A DNA stretch of 64,000 bases from Wuchereria bancrofti. Taxonomy: Eukaryota > Nematoda > Chromadorea > Rhabditida > Onchocercidae. Location of the stretch: contig SSBO01000012.1 in NCBI GenBank assembly GCA_005281725.1, positions 18,981,501 through 19,045,500 on the forward strand, written 5' to 3'. Shown in pieces: positions 52,901-64,000 of this stretch. The notes below the pieces were generated by a model. The model was not told the origin of the DNA. It searched no databases and saw only the letters and a program-made list of their open reading frames with translations. Positions within the stretch are counted from its first letter, which is position 1. Each line of letters begins with the position of its first letter. Made by a program: the position numbers and the translations under genes.

Positions 52901-53901
52901 TGCTTGATATGTTACGATACCACAAATTTACTATTGGTAATGCATGGATACCAGAATATGGCAATCCTGACGAAGCATCCAATTTTGAATACATTTACAA
53001 GTATGTAACACAAATTTCCCCTAGTGTCCAAATACCTCTTTTTCTCATTTTTTTTCATTTACCTAGGTTTACTTCGTTCTGAATTATTTTTACTCAAATC
53101 TTATCTTTAAATGTATGCTAAAAAATTCATTTTGAAATTACAATCGTTCTTTAAATTCATTATTAGCTGAAATTAGATATCGATTTTTTTCTTAAATTAT
53201 GATACTGGCGAAATCATCTACTTTTCCATTTCAAAAGTTAAAAATTATGCTCTTATATGAATCTTCTTTAACCGTACATTTCTCTTTATATAGAAGAGCG
53301 TTGTATTTCATGTTTAATTCTAAATATTCTCCACTTCATAATATTGAAATTCCGAATAAAGGCCATCTACCATGCTTATGACAGCTGATCATGATGACCG
53401 TGTAGTACCTTCACATTCGTTAAAATACATGGCAAGGCTATACGGAGCTGCTCAATCAGCAAATAGTTTCCAGAAAAAGCCACTCATCATACGAGTAGAT
53501 GTAAAAGCTGGTCATGGAGCTGGCAAGCCTACTAGCAAACTTGTAAGTTATTTCTTTCTTATCACTTTCACCACAAGTTTTACTATAGTTTAGTCAAAAT
53601 TTGATTTTCGAAATGATAGCACTTAAAGTATTTCACACATAAATCATGTATTAACGACTTCGTAGTTTTCTTCAATTACATATATATCTTCTTTTTCTTT
53701 TTTTTTTTGAAATGCAATGTTTTCATGCGGAACAAAATTGAAGTAGTAAAGAAGATAAAGAAAGAGACGGTGATCTCACATTGTTTATTAAGAAAGAATG
53801 CAAAGAATACCACATAGTATTACTAATTTCAGATTGCCGAAATAGTGGATATGTACTGTTTCTTGCAAAAAGTATTAGATCTGAAATGGTATGAAGAATG
53901 A
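46959..53901 (+). CDS. Prolyl oligopeptidase (S9A) with two apparent frameshifts
   Basis: Serine peptidase that cleaves short peptides after proline. Sixteen exons: 46959-47201, 47431-47558, 47656-47751, 48396-48564, 49052-49150, 49302-49444, 49781-49946, 50196-50402, 50608-50803, 51209-51295, 51504-51679, 52144-52260, 52438-52533, 52899-53000, 53294-53542, 53833-53901 (TGA). Family marks: [15 protein letters not shown]-like [25 protein letters not shown], catalytic Ser in [11 protein letters not shown], Asp in [10 protein letters not shown], His in [10 protein letters not shown]. Between catalytic-domain halves lies the beta-propeller. Exon 9 needs a one-base shift at 50758-50764 (in-frame TGA at 50761), and exon 15 another near 53365-53374. 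Exon 15 also adds about 11 residues before YSPLHN unless an unusual acceptor is used. The N-terminus has a hydrophobic stretch ([12 protein letters not shown]) then [10 protein letters not shown], unlike cytosolic homologues. Family identity is certain; whether it is functional is not. Confidence 0.88.
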
Positions 53902-56900
53902 AAGTGAAACTTTATATACTAAACCCTGTTTTTTGAGGCCTATCTTTTTGAAATCTTTTATATCACGTTCTGCCTAATGCTATCATCATTCTCGTTATTT
54001 CAAGTTCTATCATCTATTGAGAATGAGTAATGACATAAGATAAGACTGTCCGTTTTTTATTACTTGCGCTTTTCCATAAATACTTTTAATGTTCTGGAAC
54101 CATTCGACCGAGTCTCTTTATATCATTTACAACTGAACTTTGATTTTTCTAATCAGTTCTGTTTTGAGCACTTATGAATTGCCCATTTGTTAGTATGAAT
54201 TTAAATTTATCAATATAAATTGTTACATTTACCAATATAAGTTGAATAAATATTCAAAGTTGAATAAATATTTCGTTTTACAGCATAAGAGTGAATTAAA
54301 TCTAGTAACTTATCAAAACCCCACAAATTTACAAAAACTTTTGAAGAAAATATGTTTCAGTGGACTTATTCTTTCAAGATTCAAAATTAATTGAATTGAT
54401 ATCAGAAAACTAGAAAAGTACATTTTCAATAATTTCTTCGTTATGCTAGAAGCAATTTAAAGAGGAGCGGAAAAATAAAATGTCATTGGAACTTCTATGG
54501 GTAGTGAAATTAATATTAAATAATGAGCTATTACTGCTCATATTGGAGAAATAATGATTAAGAAGGACTGCAGCTAATTGCTGAAAAAGATAATTAATGT
54601 AAATCAGCAAAATTACAACACGATCATTCGAATCGGATATTTTTAGTAGTGCTGCAATTATATGAAACTGAAAAAAATATAAAACACCGATAATGAAAAT
54701 ATATATTACGGAATATTATGTTTTCCGTGTAAATAACTCTTAATATAATATTGATTTAAGAAGTTTTGAAAAACACTCATAAAGATTATATCTGAAATAC
54801 AGGTGGGAAGATTGAAATTTTCATATAGCTAATTTTCTCTTTTTAATTTTCAATTTTTTCCTGATTCAGTCGAACTTTTAGATCATTTTCATTAAAATCA
54901 ATTCGCTACCTTATTTATAGTATCTGGAATTACAACTGTCTGTTATTTTTTGTAATTCCTATGATAAGTATTGTTGAGAATCCAGTCTCCCGATTGCCAT
55001 TTTCTTTTTTTTTGGCTTCTATTGTGAATAATTTAAAGTAATAAACAACGGAAATAATAGTATGTTGAGCGGTTTAATACAGCCAATGAATGACTTGCAT
55101 TTGGTGTTTGATCTAAAATTACTTACTAAAGCAGTCCTGAAATAATTTTAGACTTATAGATGAATCATGGATGAATCATTTAAACCGGAAACGAATTTTA
55201 GTATTTTTACATTTTGTGCCATGAATAGGAGCATTAAACAAAAAGAAAATGAAATATCTCCGGAGAGTAAGACCGTACTGACATAAACTTAGACTCAAGT
55301 TCTGAATTAAAGTTATCGAGGATATTAAATGTAAAGGAAGCATAGAGTAAGTAAATAACAGGCTGATAAATGAGATAAAGTCTTAGAAGACGTTTCAGCA
55401 GGATAAACTAATCATATCACGACTTATTATATCTTTCAGTCCCTAGGCCTGAGCTTTTGCCATTCACTGGATGGTGTATCGGGACAGAACATTTGCTAAT
55501 GTTCGGGTTAAAATTGGGAATGCAATAATCTTGGATAGGATTTGACATTCTTCCACGTCAAGAACAATCTAGAGTTTTGTGATTTGTCCTCGGAGAAAAT
55601 TTAAAAATATATAGAACTTTCAGACTAAATCTTGGACAGTAACTCTGAATGAGACTTGGCAATATAACTCGGAAACAATGATCCTTAAATATGGAGTTTT
55701 GTGATTTTACCCCGAGAAAATTTAGAGATATATAGAACTTTTAGACTAAATTTAGGAATTATACAGTAACTCTAAAAGATTCGGTAATGTATTATATGTT
55801 GGAAAAGAATTGTCGTAATTCTGGGGAAAATTTGACATTCTGTAATAGTTCTGGGATGAATTTAGAATTGTATGGCATTGTCAGATATTTTCAAAAGCAA
55901 AGAAAGGACGAGAAGTGATGTAAGAAAACTTGCATACGGCTTGGGAGGAGTTAATAACAACTTTGAAAGATATGCAAATTTTGGCAGCGGCAATTTTGTC
56001 CATGCTGGCAATTCCCTTTCCACTCATTTTTGTAATAATGGTTGATGGGAAGTGGTTGTGAAGTGATGAGTTGTGGGCTTCGTGTAGGTTGGCAGATACA
56101 AGTTGGCGTTTTTGGTTGGTGCTGGGAGTTTGTATGCATGAGAGGTGAAATTAGTTTAGGAGGATCGAAATAAGGTTCCGGAAGATGAATCAGAAGGAAA
56201 ATTTGAGACATTAGTGCGAAAAAGATAGGCGGAGTGAGTCAAGAGTATGATTAATAGGGAAATTGCAAAAAGTGGACCGAAAAGGTGTTCAAGAAACGAG
56301 GAGAAAAATCACTTATCCCGGAAGCGGATGGGGAGATGCTTGAGGAAGTTTCGGAAAATGAAGAGGAGTTGAAGGGATGAATTTCAAACAATATTCGGAA
56401 AATGGGTCAAGAAACGGGATAGGTCGGGAAGATTGTCGGGAAAAGGGAGAGAGACGCTAAGAAGAACCGGACAAGTCGATAGAGTACTGAAAAGGTCGGC
56501 GATAGGAAAGATTTGAGAAATGGATGGAGAGATGGACCGCAAGAAGGATTCAGAAATGGACCGAGAAAAAGACTGATTTTGAGAAAAAAGGGTTTCCAAA
56601 AATATTGAGAATACTGAGGGAACAATTCAGGAGGGAGGGAAGGAGTTGTCGGGAAAAGATTGGAGACAGCGACTGTAACGAAGGTCAGCAAATCGATAGA
56701 GATGAAAGTTGAGAAGGTAGGTAGGTGACAAGAGAGATTTGGGATAACCATTACAGACGCATTCTCAACTTTGTCCTTATTGACTTGAATACCATACCCA
56801 GAAATTTTTTTTGTTATTGCTTTTACCAATATCTTTTAAGCAGTGTGCTGAATTCCAATGTGGGATGACAAAAAGAGGGTACTGGGATGACAGCAAGAAC

Positions 56901-57497
56901 AATCACTAGCATAGAAAACATAAACTTTCTCAAATTCATTGAATTATACTTCCAAAACAGTAGTACGGGATTTACGATAGCTTTAGCTAGAGTTATTTTG
57001 TTGTTTTTCGAGTCAAAGACGCAGTAAGGATTATAACAAGTAGACTAAATGAGGTGTCCCCTACAGCCCTATCACAATTCATCTGATCTCCGTTTAGTGA
57101 TATCATCTTATCTCATAATACACTGAGTGGTTCAAAATTGTTGGAAATTTTTCAGGCATTTCTTGCTATTAAATTCACTTAAATCTTAGTTTTAAAAAAC
57201 TTAAGCGTTAATTGAAGAAGTTATTTGTAATTATTTGAATGATTAGATTTATAATAATTTAATTTGAAATTTTTTCAGAATGAGTAAGGGAGAAAAGAGA
57301 AGCAAATTTGATTTATGTTAAATGTACTATGCCAAAGAATCGATATTATTATAACAAAGGAAAAAAAGCATATTTAATCTTATTTTATGGTAAACGAAAA
57401 ATACGGTTACAATATTGCGTTTTATAATTTATAATAGTTTTTTTCAGATCAGTTTCAGGTTTCATCTGCAATTCCTATCTATCTTAGATCAGAAAAC
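53902..57497. other. Intergenic interval with degenerate tandem repeat and purine-rich tract
   Basis: After the oligopeptidase 3' end comes AT-rich DNA. About 55560-55870 holds a diverged tandem repeat of roughly 120 bp. 55900-56760 is G- and A-rich on the plus strand and less AT-rich than its surroundings. Minus-strand frames there (55951-56211, 56407-56829) are Pro/Ser/Phe-rich only because of that strand bias. I see no recognisable gene. Confidence 0.55.
55560..55870 (+). repeat. Degenerate ~120-bp tandem repeat
   Basis: Blocks starting near 55573 and 55694 share, in the same order, GTTTTGTGATTT, CGAGAAAATTTA-like, ATATATAGAACTTT, AGACTAAAT and CAGTAACTCT segments. Looser fragments continue to about 55870 (TCTGGG, AATTTAGAATTG). 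Similarity is clear by eye but has several small indels. Confidence 0.7.
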
Positions 57498-60400
57498 ATG
57501 TCATCGTTTTCGAATCGAAATATTCGCACAGTGCACAGTGTTTCGCGAAGTCAAACTCCAGAAATTCCTAGAAGATGGGATAATCCAGAGGATTTGAGAG
57601 AACAAAATGTTCCGGAAGATACGGAAATGCAAAATGCTAGAGTGGAGCATATTAAACAACAGATGATGGAATATAGAACACTTTTGAAATGCCTACAATC
57701 GTTACGGTTAGCGAAAAATATGAGACATCGTACGAAGCAAAGAGCAACGAAGGAGAAATGTGAAAGATATAAAAAGGAAATAACTGATGCGAAAGTAAGT
57801 TGAGGATGTGTCAGCTGGTCATTTGAATACGCAAAATTGTTATGAAATTTAAAATGAAGATAGAAGAGGAAGCAAATTTATGAAAATGTGTAATTAATTT
57901 ATTCTGGCATTTAGTCTTAAAAGTAAAACTGAATATTAATTCATCCTAACGTTTTCTAAGACATATAAATTAGGTGAGAGGAGGGGTGCTGGAAGGGAAG
58001 AGCATTTTATTACGTATCAATAAATGAAACTGATAGCTGTATTGGTATTAGAATAAAGTCACTTGACTGAATTGAACCAATTTAATCGGTTCAACTGAAA
58101 TTAAAAACAAATTATGTCCTTGCTTTGTAGTCAAATATTAGACAATAAAAATCTCTCCAATATGATATCTTTGATGTATCGTTGGCAATGTATTTATGAC
58201 GTGTTTATTTCTAAGTATTAGAAATTATTTCTGTTAGTTCAACAAGACATTGTAAAAGTATTGTAACTGATATTGGATTAAAAGGAAAAGAAAAAAATAA
58301 AGCATAGAGATTTTGCAAACATTTAATTTTGAGAATAAATTTAAATATCCTTAGAATAAGTCTTACTACATCATATTTTCATTTTTTTACCTTTACTAAT
58401 TAGTATCCTTTTTCTTTTTCTTTTTTTTTTTTCGTTTCAAAAACTTACTCAATTGATATAGGCAAACATATCACTTATACTTTTATGGTAATATTTTCTT
58501 GTTTGCATTTCAGAAATTGAACGCCACCTTTCAAGAAAATTTTTACCAGTTGGAGCAACAACTTATTCATTTTGCCCAACAATTATTTCATCTAGAAGCG
58601 GAAAACGAACGTGAACGAAGAAATACGAGTCGCCTAGAAGAGAATTTCGAGCAGACGATGGAAATGTTAAGTCAAGCTAGAAAAAAAGCTGCAAAGAAAA
58701 ATCATATCTGGAATCTTACGGCAAAGAATGCTTTACACGCAAAACGTGTCGCTGAAAGAAAGCTTCGAGAACTAATGGAAAAATATGAGATGGAAGTTAT
58801 ACATTCCACTGAACTAACAAACAATATGGAAATACTAAAATCCACAGTTCAGCAATTGAAATTGAAATTGGAAGAGAAAGAACGACTGTGCAATGATTCT
58901 AAGAGACGTTTAGCGATACATAGCAAAGCAACATCTTTAGCTTATCGACAAATTCAAGAGACGAACAATAGAGCTGTTGAACTTCTCAAGGAAAATGAGA
59001 AATTACATTCACAGTTTGTAGATGTGCATTCTCAGCTGATCAACACTCAAGAAGTTCATAATATAATTGAAGCAGAAATGAATCGAGTTAAATGGGAAAA
59101 TGCGAAACATTGCGAAGAGTTACAAAAGATAAAAGAATTAATTGAGGTTGAAATAGCATCATTAATTGAAATTGTTGAACAAAATCGTATTTCTCTTGCA
59201 CAAAAAGGAGATACGATTGATATGCTAATTTGTGCAAATTTTGAAATAAAAAAAAGAATTCGAAGAGTAGAAATAGCGAAGAAAGATTTAGAGGAAGCAT
59301 TTGATAGCACTAAAGCAGTTCTTCTTTCACAACATCAAGAATTGCAAGTGTATGAAACAAATTGGAAAATTCAAGAACGAAAAATCGGTCTGATAAAGCT
59401 ACAGCAACATGGATTTATCGCAAATCAAACAACGCTACTAAAAAAGCAAACTGAAAAACTGGAACAAATTGTTCGACATTCCATTTATCGTATTGTGGAA
59501 TTTCGTAATCAGATTGTGTGTATGCTTGAAAATATCAATGTGAGTGATTTTCTTTTTTTTTCCTCTCTCTCTCCCTCCCTCTCTAACTCTTCCTCTCTCT
59601 CTCTCTCTCTCTCTCTTTGTTTGTTACGAGGAATTTCGCATAAAGCTGATGATCATTTTTATTTTTCATTATTTGAAAATAATAATTAGAAGCGGACTTT
59701 TTCTTCTTTTATAATATTCTTCAAAAATTTTAATTAAAAGGGTTTTTTTTATTTTATATTTGGCATTTTTCATAATAATCAGCTGTAATTAATGGCTAAA
59801 AGTTACATTTTGTATTTTTCCAGAAATTCCTTAGAATTGCATTTCAAGGGAACACAGCATTTCTGCAATTAGATGGATTAATCGTATAAGCGAGTTATCT
59901 TTCCACAAGAGATGTATTATTTTTCTTTTTTGCTGAACAAGTGTTTGACTTTTGTGGGTTGAAATTGCAAAAGAATGTAAAAATAAAAAAAAAAACAAAA
60001 ATTCTAAGTAATTAATAGTCTTTAGATAAATTCTTGAGTTTTGCGAAATGTTATTCGTTTTATGATTATTTTAAATCCCTAAAATTTTTTAAAATTTTAG
60101 AAAAAAACATGAGAAGAATGAATGAAAAAAAAAAAGTTTTTTTCTCTTCTCCTTCCTTTCATATTGAAGTGATTCCCGTTTATTTCCTTTTCTTTCAGTA
60201 TGTATTATTTTCGTTTTCTTTTCTAGCAAATCAGCAATCAGAATGCACTTCATCAGAACATTCTCGGTGAACAAATACAGAATTCTGCATTTCTGATTGC
60301 ACGTAAGTTCCGGATATTTTTTTGTTTACCTCTGTGTGATTAAATTTCGAATGCAAATTTTTTCCTTTTTATTTTTTGAGGGATTTATAATATAATTTTG

Positions 60401-60771
60401 TAGAGTAGTTTAGCAGAAATCAGAAAAACATAAAAACAATTTTAGATCGTCCAATTTTTTCTGTAGCTTTTCGTGATATTTCAACGATATAATTTTTATG
60501 GGGTCAAACATATACATTGAGATTGAGTGTTTTACTTTTGTTTAAATTTTATTTTTTTATAACAATAAGAAAAGTTGATCGAATGTAAACATCTGAATTC
60601 TAAAACTGATTTATATTTGTTACATTTTTAGCTTCAAATGATGGTCAGATTAATGATGCTGAATTGCCGGGACCTTCAAAGCGGTGTGATAATCAACAGA
60701 CTATTCCGTCAGATGATGGTGATGCTGATGAGGTGTCACTAACCAACTCTTTTAAATCTTTTCATTCTTAG
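57498..60771 (+). CDS. Unidentified long coiled-coil protein, alternative 3' ends
   Basis: I do not recognise the family. Exons 57498-57794 and 58514-59539 join in phase and encode about 441 residues, nearly all charged alpha-helix with heptad-like spacing (Leu, Glu, Lys, Gln rich), such as LEEKERLCNDSKRRL and RKKAAKKNHIW. The first 40 residues are Ser/Arg/Pro-rich (SRSQTPEIPRRW). There is no signal peptide or membrane segment. After exon 2 two in-phase choices exist. Exon 59824-59889 ends in TAA after GLIV. Alternatively, exons 60227-60302 and 60632-60771 add NALHQNILGEQIQ, an acidic DGDADE stretch and a TAG. A cytoskeletal, centrosomal or chromosomal scaffold role is only a guess. ATG at 57498 is the first Met in this frame near an AG acceptor. 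Confidence 0.75.
59553..59618 (+). repeat. CT-rich simple repeat
   Basis: A TCTC/CTCT microsatellite at the start of the intron after the long coiled-coil exon. If the donor were skipped, the reading frame would run on through a Ser/Leu repeat, which is an artefact. Confidence 0.8.
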
Positions 60772-62613
60772 TTATCACTCATCGCTTCTTATCAGTCATT
60801 TCTTTCACATATTAGTACTATTTCTGGGAAAGATTTTTTTCACTTCTGAGACTGAATTAGACCAAAATGGTATGGCTATTATTAAAATTTAACACATTTC
60901 AGCGTGAAATGATCTTTTCTTTCGCTTTTCCACTTATTCAATTTATTTTAATTCCATTCAGCCCAAAGAGAAAAAGAGACAAATGTGAAAATGAGAGAAC
61001 AATGTAAGAGTAAAGTTAAGTACTTCAACAGTTTAAATAAATATTATCAGTTATCATTCTAAAAATATGATTTTTTATTAACATTTTTTTTCTTTTTATT
61101 TTCAGATAAGCATCAAAATATATTAAATAAAGTGTTCTATTTGGAGGTGGCACAGCCAGAAGAAGTTTTCTTCTTTATTTGTTAAATTTGAACATTTACT
61201 CAAATTACTTATTGTTATGATGTGATTTCTTGTTTGTTTTTCAAGTTTATTGATTGTTTATTTCTTTTTTGTCAGTTATTTTCTAACGCTTTTAAGTCGT
61301 TTACTTCTTTTTAAAATTGTTCTTAATTATAATTGTTATTAACTAAGAATTCTTGAAACTATAATTCCTTTTTCAAAAAGTAAAAGCCAAAAAAGATGGA
61401 AACTAATCTTTTTCACAGAATTAATTGCAGTGACAACATTTTTTAGCGGAATCTCTTTTTATGACTTTTTTTTCTAATTTTTAGAAGTTTCCAATTAGTG
61501 AATCATTTAAGCAACAGGAGATTAGATTAGCTGGAACAAATGGAAAAGCAGTTATTTTTCGTGTTTGTCGTTTTCTAAAATTGCATTTCTTATATAAGTA
61601 GTTGTTTTATTTTTCTTTTTTCTTTCTCTTTTTCTTAGATAAATGTTAAATCTAACAGTTGTTTAAAAAAAAAAAAATTTTTTTTTTTCTTTGTTAATTC
61701 ATATAAACTAACTATGAAACTATCAGGAAATTAAACTGTTGCTCGAAAAGAGATAATGAAATGATCGTATATAAATTTCAATTTTGAATTTTTTTATTTT
61801 TTTTTAAATTCTGCTAATTTTTAAAAGTTTTTTAAAACAGTAGAAGATTACATTAACTGAAACATACAAAAACTTTTCAAATTTTCCTTTCTATCGTTTC
61901 TTAAATTTATATCTCTAATAGTTCAATTTACAGTTTCTTTTTTAGTGTTTTGTTTGTTTTGTTAAAAGTTAATATGTATGTTAGTAATTTTTATTTGCAT
62001 ATCATATACTAAGTTATGAATTATGACAAAATTGTGAGTTAATTTTATTGATGAAGTGATCGTTTATAAATTTCGATCATTTTTTCATCCTTTTCCTCTT
62101 TTACACTTTTCCTAGTTTCTCTTTCGGAACTTTTTAGCAAATTATTTAAAATAACAAAAAAGAGAAAAAACATTTTGTTATGTTGACAAGAGCTTGTATT
62201 TAAAAAAAGAAAAAAAAAATGAAATAACTATGATGAAAAGATCGCATATAAATTCTAAATATTATCATTCTGATTTCAAATTTAATTACCTATAGTAAGA
62301 AATTGGGTTAAGTGAAACAAATGAAAAACTATTCCTTATTACTTCTTCAAAGTATATTTCTCGCATTTATGTTTGTTGCTGTTGTTATTTAATTATTTGT
62401 TAAGTATAACATTTTGTTTTAATGAAATTTTTTTTGTTAATTTTCTCAGTTTAATCCTTACAACTTTCACATAAGTGTGAATTATTTCCAAAATGAGATA
62501 GCAGTGATTGTTGTGGAAGCAAAATTTCTCTTGGAAGATTTGTTAAGTTAATTTATTATTTCGGGAGAGGTTGTTGTTGTTGTTGATTGCAGGGAGATTT
62601 GTTGCAATGTAGA
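60772..62613. other. Intergenic AT-rich interval
   Basis: 3' flank of the coiled-coil gene up to the probable retrotransposon end. An acceptor at about 60960 followed by PKEKKRQM and TGA could be another alternative end of that gene, spliced from a GTGTCA donor at 60733. The rest is A/T runs and a GTT microsatellite (62569-62585) next to the LTR. No gene seen. Confidence 0.5.
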
Positions 62614-63516
62614 TGTAAGTATGTGGGGTAACAGAGGAAAAGAATAATCCTTTATTGTAAAAACAAATTTAATAACCCTTTCTTACTGCTCTGCTTCCTT
62701 GCGAAACAAAATAGGTTTCCTTCCTTGACAGTTCAGATCGCTGACTTCTTTGCCTTCGATACTGGTAGATTCTCGAATCTGTACTGGTTCCGTTCTGTGT
62801 ACGTGTACTGTGGGAGTCTTCGTGAAATACTTTATTATTCAAACCTCAAACTTGGGTAATTAAACCACAGATTAACATTAAAAATTATACAACATTACAA
62901 TAACGAGTTGATACATAACACACGAATATAACTTAATTATAAAACATTTAAAGATGTAAGCAAGCTAGACACTTCCCAACCGAGCCATACCATTACAAGA
63001 TACTATAAATGGCTTTGTAAGGAAGAAAATTGGGAGGGATTTTTTGGATGTTAAGGTTACAAAGTAGATTAAAATCACTTAAAACAGTAATCTTTGTTCA
63101 TTACATCATAGCTTCACCATTGTGGCGACATTTATTAACAGAAGCAACCGTACAATCTCGATAAATCCAACAAAACTGATGCATTATATATATTAAGATG
63201 TGGGAGTGGTTTATAATCAGACATTTTTACAAAGAAGAAATCGTTTAGTTAGATGATAATGAGTTACTTGAACAATAGGTTACAATGGACAATAGTTACA
63301 ATGCAAGGATTGCATGGATATCACAAAGAACTTACATTGGGTGGCAACTATATTGGTTACAATTGACATTAAATGGTGGATGCTCATAGCATAGGATTGT
63401 TATAAGATCAAAGGTCAGCTAAACGAGTGCGATGCATTGCAAAGGAAATTATAATGGATTGCTATATTAAGCAGTATTAACATTTTTTTTGCTTCGCGAT
63501 ATAGAAATTCGCGACA
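62614..63516 (-). repeat. Probable 3' LTR of a BEL/Pao retrotransposon, containing SL1
   Basis: On the minus strand the LTR appears to start TGTCGCGAATTTC right after a purine-rich AGGTCGGGAG (polypurine-tract position) and to end near CATACTTACA. This gives TGT...ACA ends and about 0.9 kb. The left border is uncertain; 62608 is an alternative. The interval contains an exact SL1 leader (62845-62866) followed on the same strand by AATAAA signals at about 8 and 200 nt. The 5' LTR is outside the window, so the LTR cannot be proved by comparison. Confidence 0.55.
62845..62866 (-). other. Exact 22-nt match to nematode spliced leader SL1
   Basis: The minus strand carries the full SL1 leader sequence, starting GGTTTAATTACCC and ending AAGTTTGAG, without mismatch. 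It is followed by GTTTGAATAATAAAG, not the GTAAG-type donor and Sm site of an SL RNA gene. It is therefore not an obvious SL RNA gene and looks like a leader carried in from a trans-spliced RNA. Confidence 0.9.
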
Positions 63517-64000
63517 CTCCCGACCTAGAAAGTTAGATGATTTGGGTGGGAGTTTTTTGTTGTTTTGTCGCACTTCTATTCGTTGAACTATGGGTTCCTC
63601 CTCATTGTCGGTTTGTTTCGGTAGTTTTCTCCGAAGTAATTTGTTGCTCCTCTCGTCCTTCCATAGTTTCAATTTCAGCCTCGACCATTTGCTAAATCGA
63701 TTTACGTCGATTAATTTGAAGGTTTTATCGATAGTAAAATGTGCTACAATCGTTTGACTTTCTTCTTCGCTTTCATATTCGTTATGATTTTCATTGAAAT
63801 TATATTCCCAGACTGGCCATGTTGATTCTTCCTTTGCTAACCAATCTGGTCCTTTCCACCATAATTCAATTTATGTAAGACGAAGTGGGGAAAGTCCTCT
63901 AGTGGCCACATCAGCTGGATTAAATTCACTTGGAATATAGCGAAATGCGTTTGTCTTATTTCTTCAACTCGATTTTGAACGAATTTTGGTAATAGGCGAG
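63415..64000 (-). mobile_element. BEL/Pao LTR retrotransposon pol remnant (RNase-H end and tail, no integrase)
   Basis: Minus-strand coding remnant continuing beyond the window. It reads PKFVQNRVEEIR, then after a one-base shift FRYIPSEFNPADVATRGLSP, a signature of Pao RNase-H regions (NPADxxTRG). It continues LWWKGPDWL...STWPVW, then FTIDKTFKLIDVNRFSKW. Breaks: a frameshift near 63947-63960 and an in-frame TAA near 63870. The frame runs from FSKWSRLK directly into a basic/acidic tail (KLLRRKLPKQTDNEEEP) that ends at GREC by the polypurine tract. The zinc-binding and integrase domains that normally intervene are absent. The element is non-autonomous and decayed. Confidence 0.88.

Noticed and set aside
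56407..56829. 140-codon minus-strand frame with Pro/Ser/Phe repeats
   Set aside because: The complement of a purine-rich tract. The pattern follows strand bias; only the first 30 residues look protein-like, and they match nothing I know.
59056..59310. Minus-strand frames opposite the coiled-coil exon
   Set aside because: Shadow frames of the long plus-strand coding exon.
62823..62870. SL RNA gene
   Set aside because: The SL1 match is perfect, but the following bases are GTTTGAATAATAAAG, without the expected donor and Sm-binding site. The position inside retrotransposon DNA fits better.

Overview
The window is AT-rich genomic DNA of a parasitic nematode, most likely a filarial or other spirurid worm. 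Evidence: small introns with TTTCAG-type acceptors; nematode-restricted families (a pepsin-inhibitor-3 domain protein and an SRA/SRAB-like chemoreceptor); a degenerate BEL/Pao LTR retrotransposon; and an exact 22-nt match to the nematode spliced leader SL1. The species cannot be fixed from sequence alone. Nearly every gene is split into short exons. I rebuilt them by eye from splice sites, reading-phase agreement and conserved motifs, so exon borders are predictions.

Layout. 47-667 (+): 3' end of a lysophosphatidate acyltransferase. 668-4892: gene-poor, with an exact copy of DNA found again at 9027. 4893-6726 (-): pepsin inhibitor-3/aspin-like secreted protein. 9026: one N, next to the second copy of the duplicated block. 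9950-12868 (+): chemoreceptor GPCR, possibly broken. 12869-16926: possible decayed exons, nothing identified. 16927-20534 (-): ten-exon secreted trypsin-family serine protease with a complete catalytic triad. 21731-23186 (+): unidentified multi-exon gene. 24066-27526 (-): complete ten-exon eIF4A RNA helicase (inf-1 type). 29783-43303 (+): PIX-1/beta-PIX Rho-family exchange factor with SH3, DH, PH and C-terminal coiled coil and a 6.9-kb intron. 46959-53901 (+): prolyl oligopeptidase with two apparent frameshifts. 57498-60771 (+): unidentified long coiled-coil protein with alternative 3' exons. 62.6-64.0 kb (-): 3' part of a BEL/Pao retrotransposon with its probable 3' LTR.

The genes do not form a pathway. 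They are neighbours of mixed function: lipid synthesis, protease and protease inhibitor, sensory receptor, translation initiation, Rac/Cdc42 signalling, and peptide degradation. eIF4A and PIX-1 are divergently transcribed from a shared 2.3-kb interval.

Most unusual observations: the SL1 leader embedded in the retrotransposon's probable LTR; a retrotransposon reading frame that runs from the RNase-H end straight into the tail without an integrase; a duplicated block beside an assembly N, one copy of which lacks the first chemoreceptor exons; a 71-bp tandem duplication that copies an eIF4A exon end with its splice donor; and a PIX-1 exon open in two frames.
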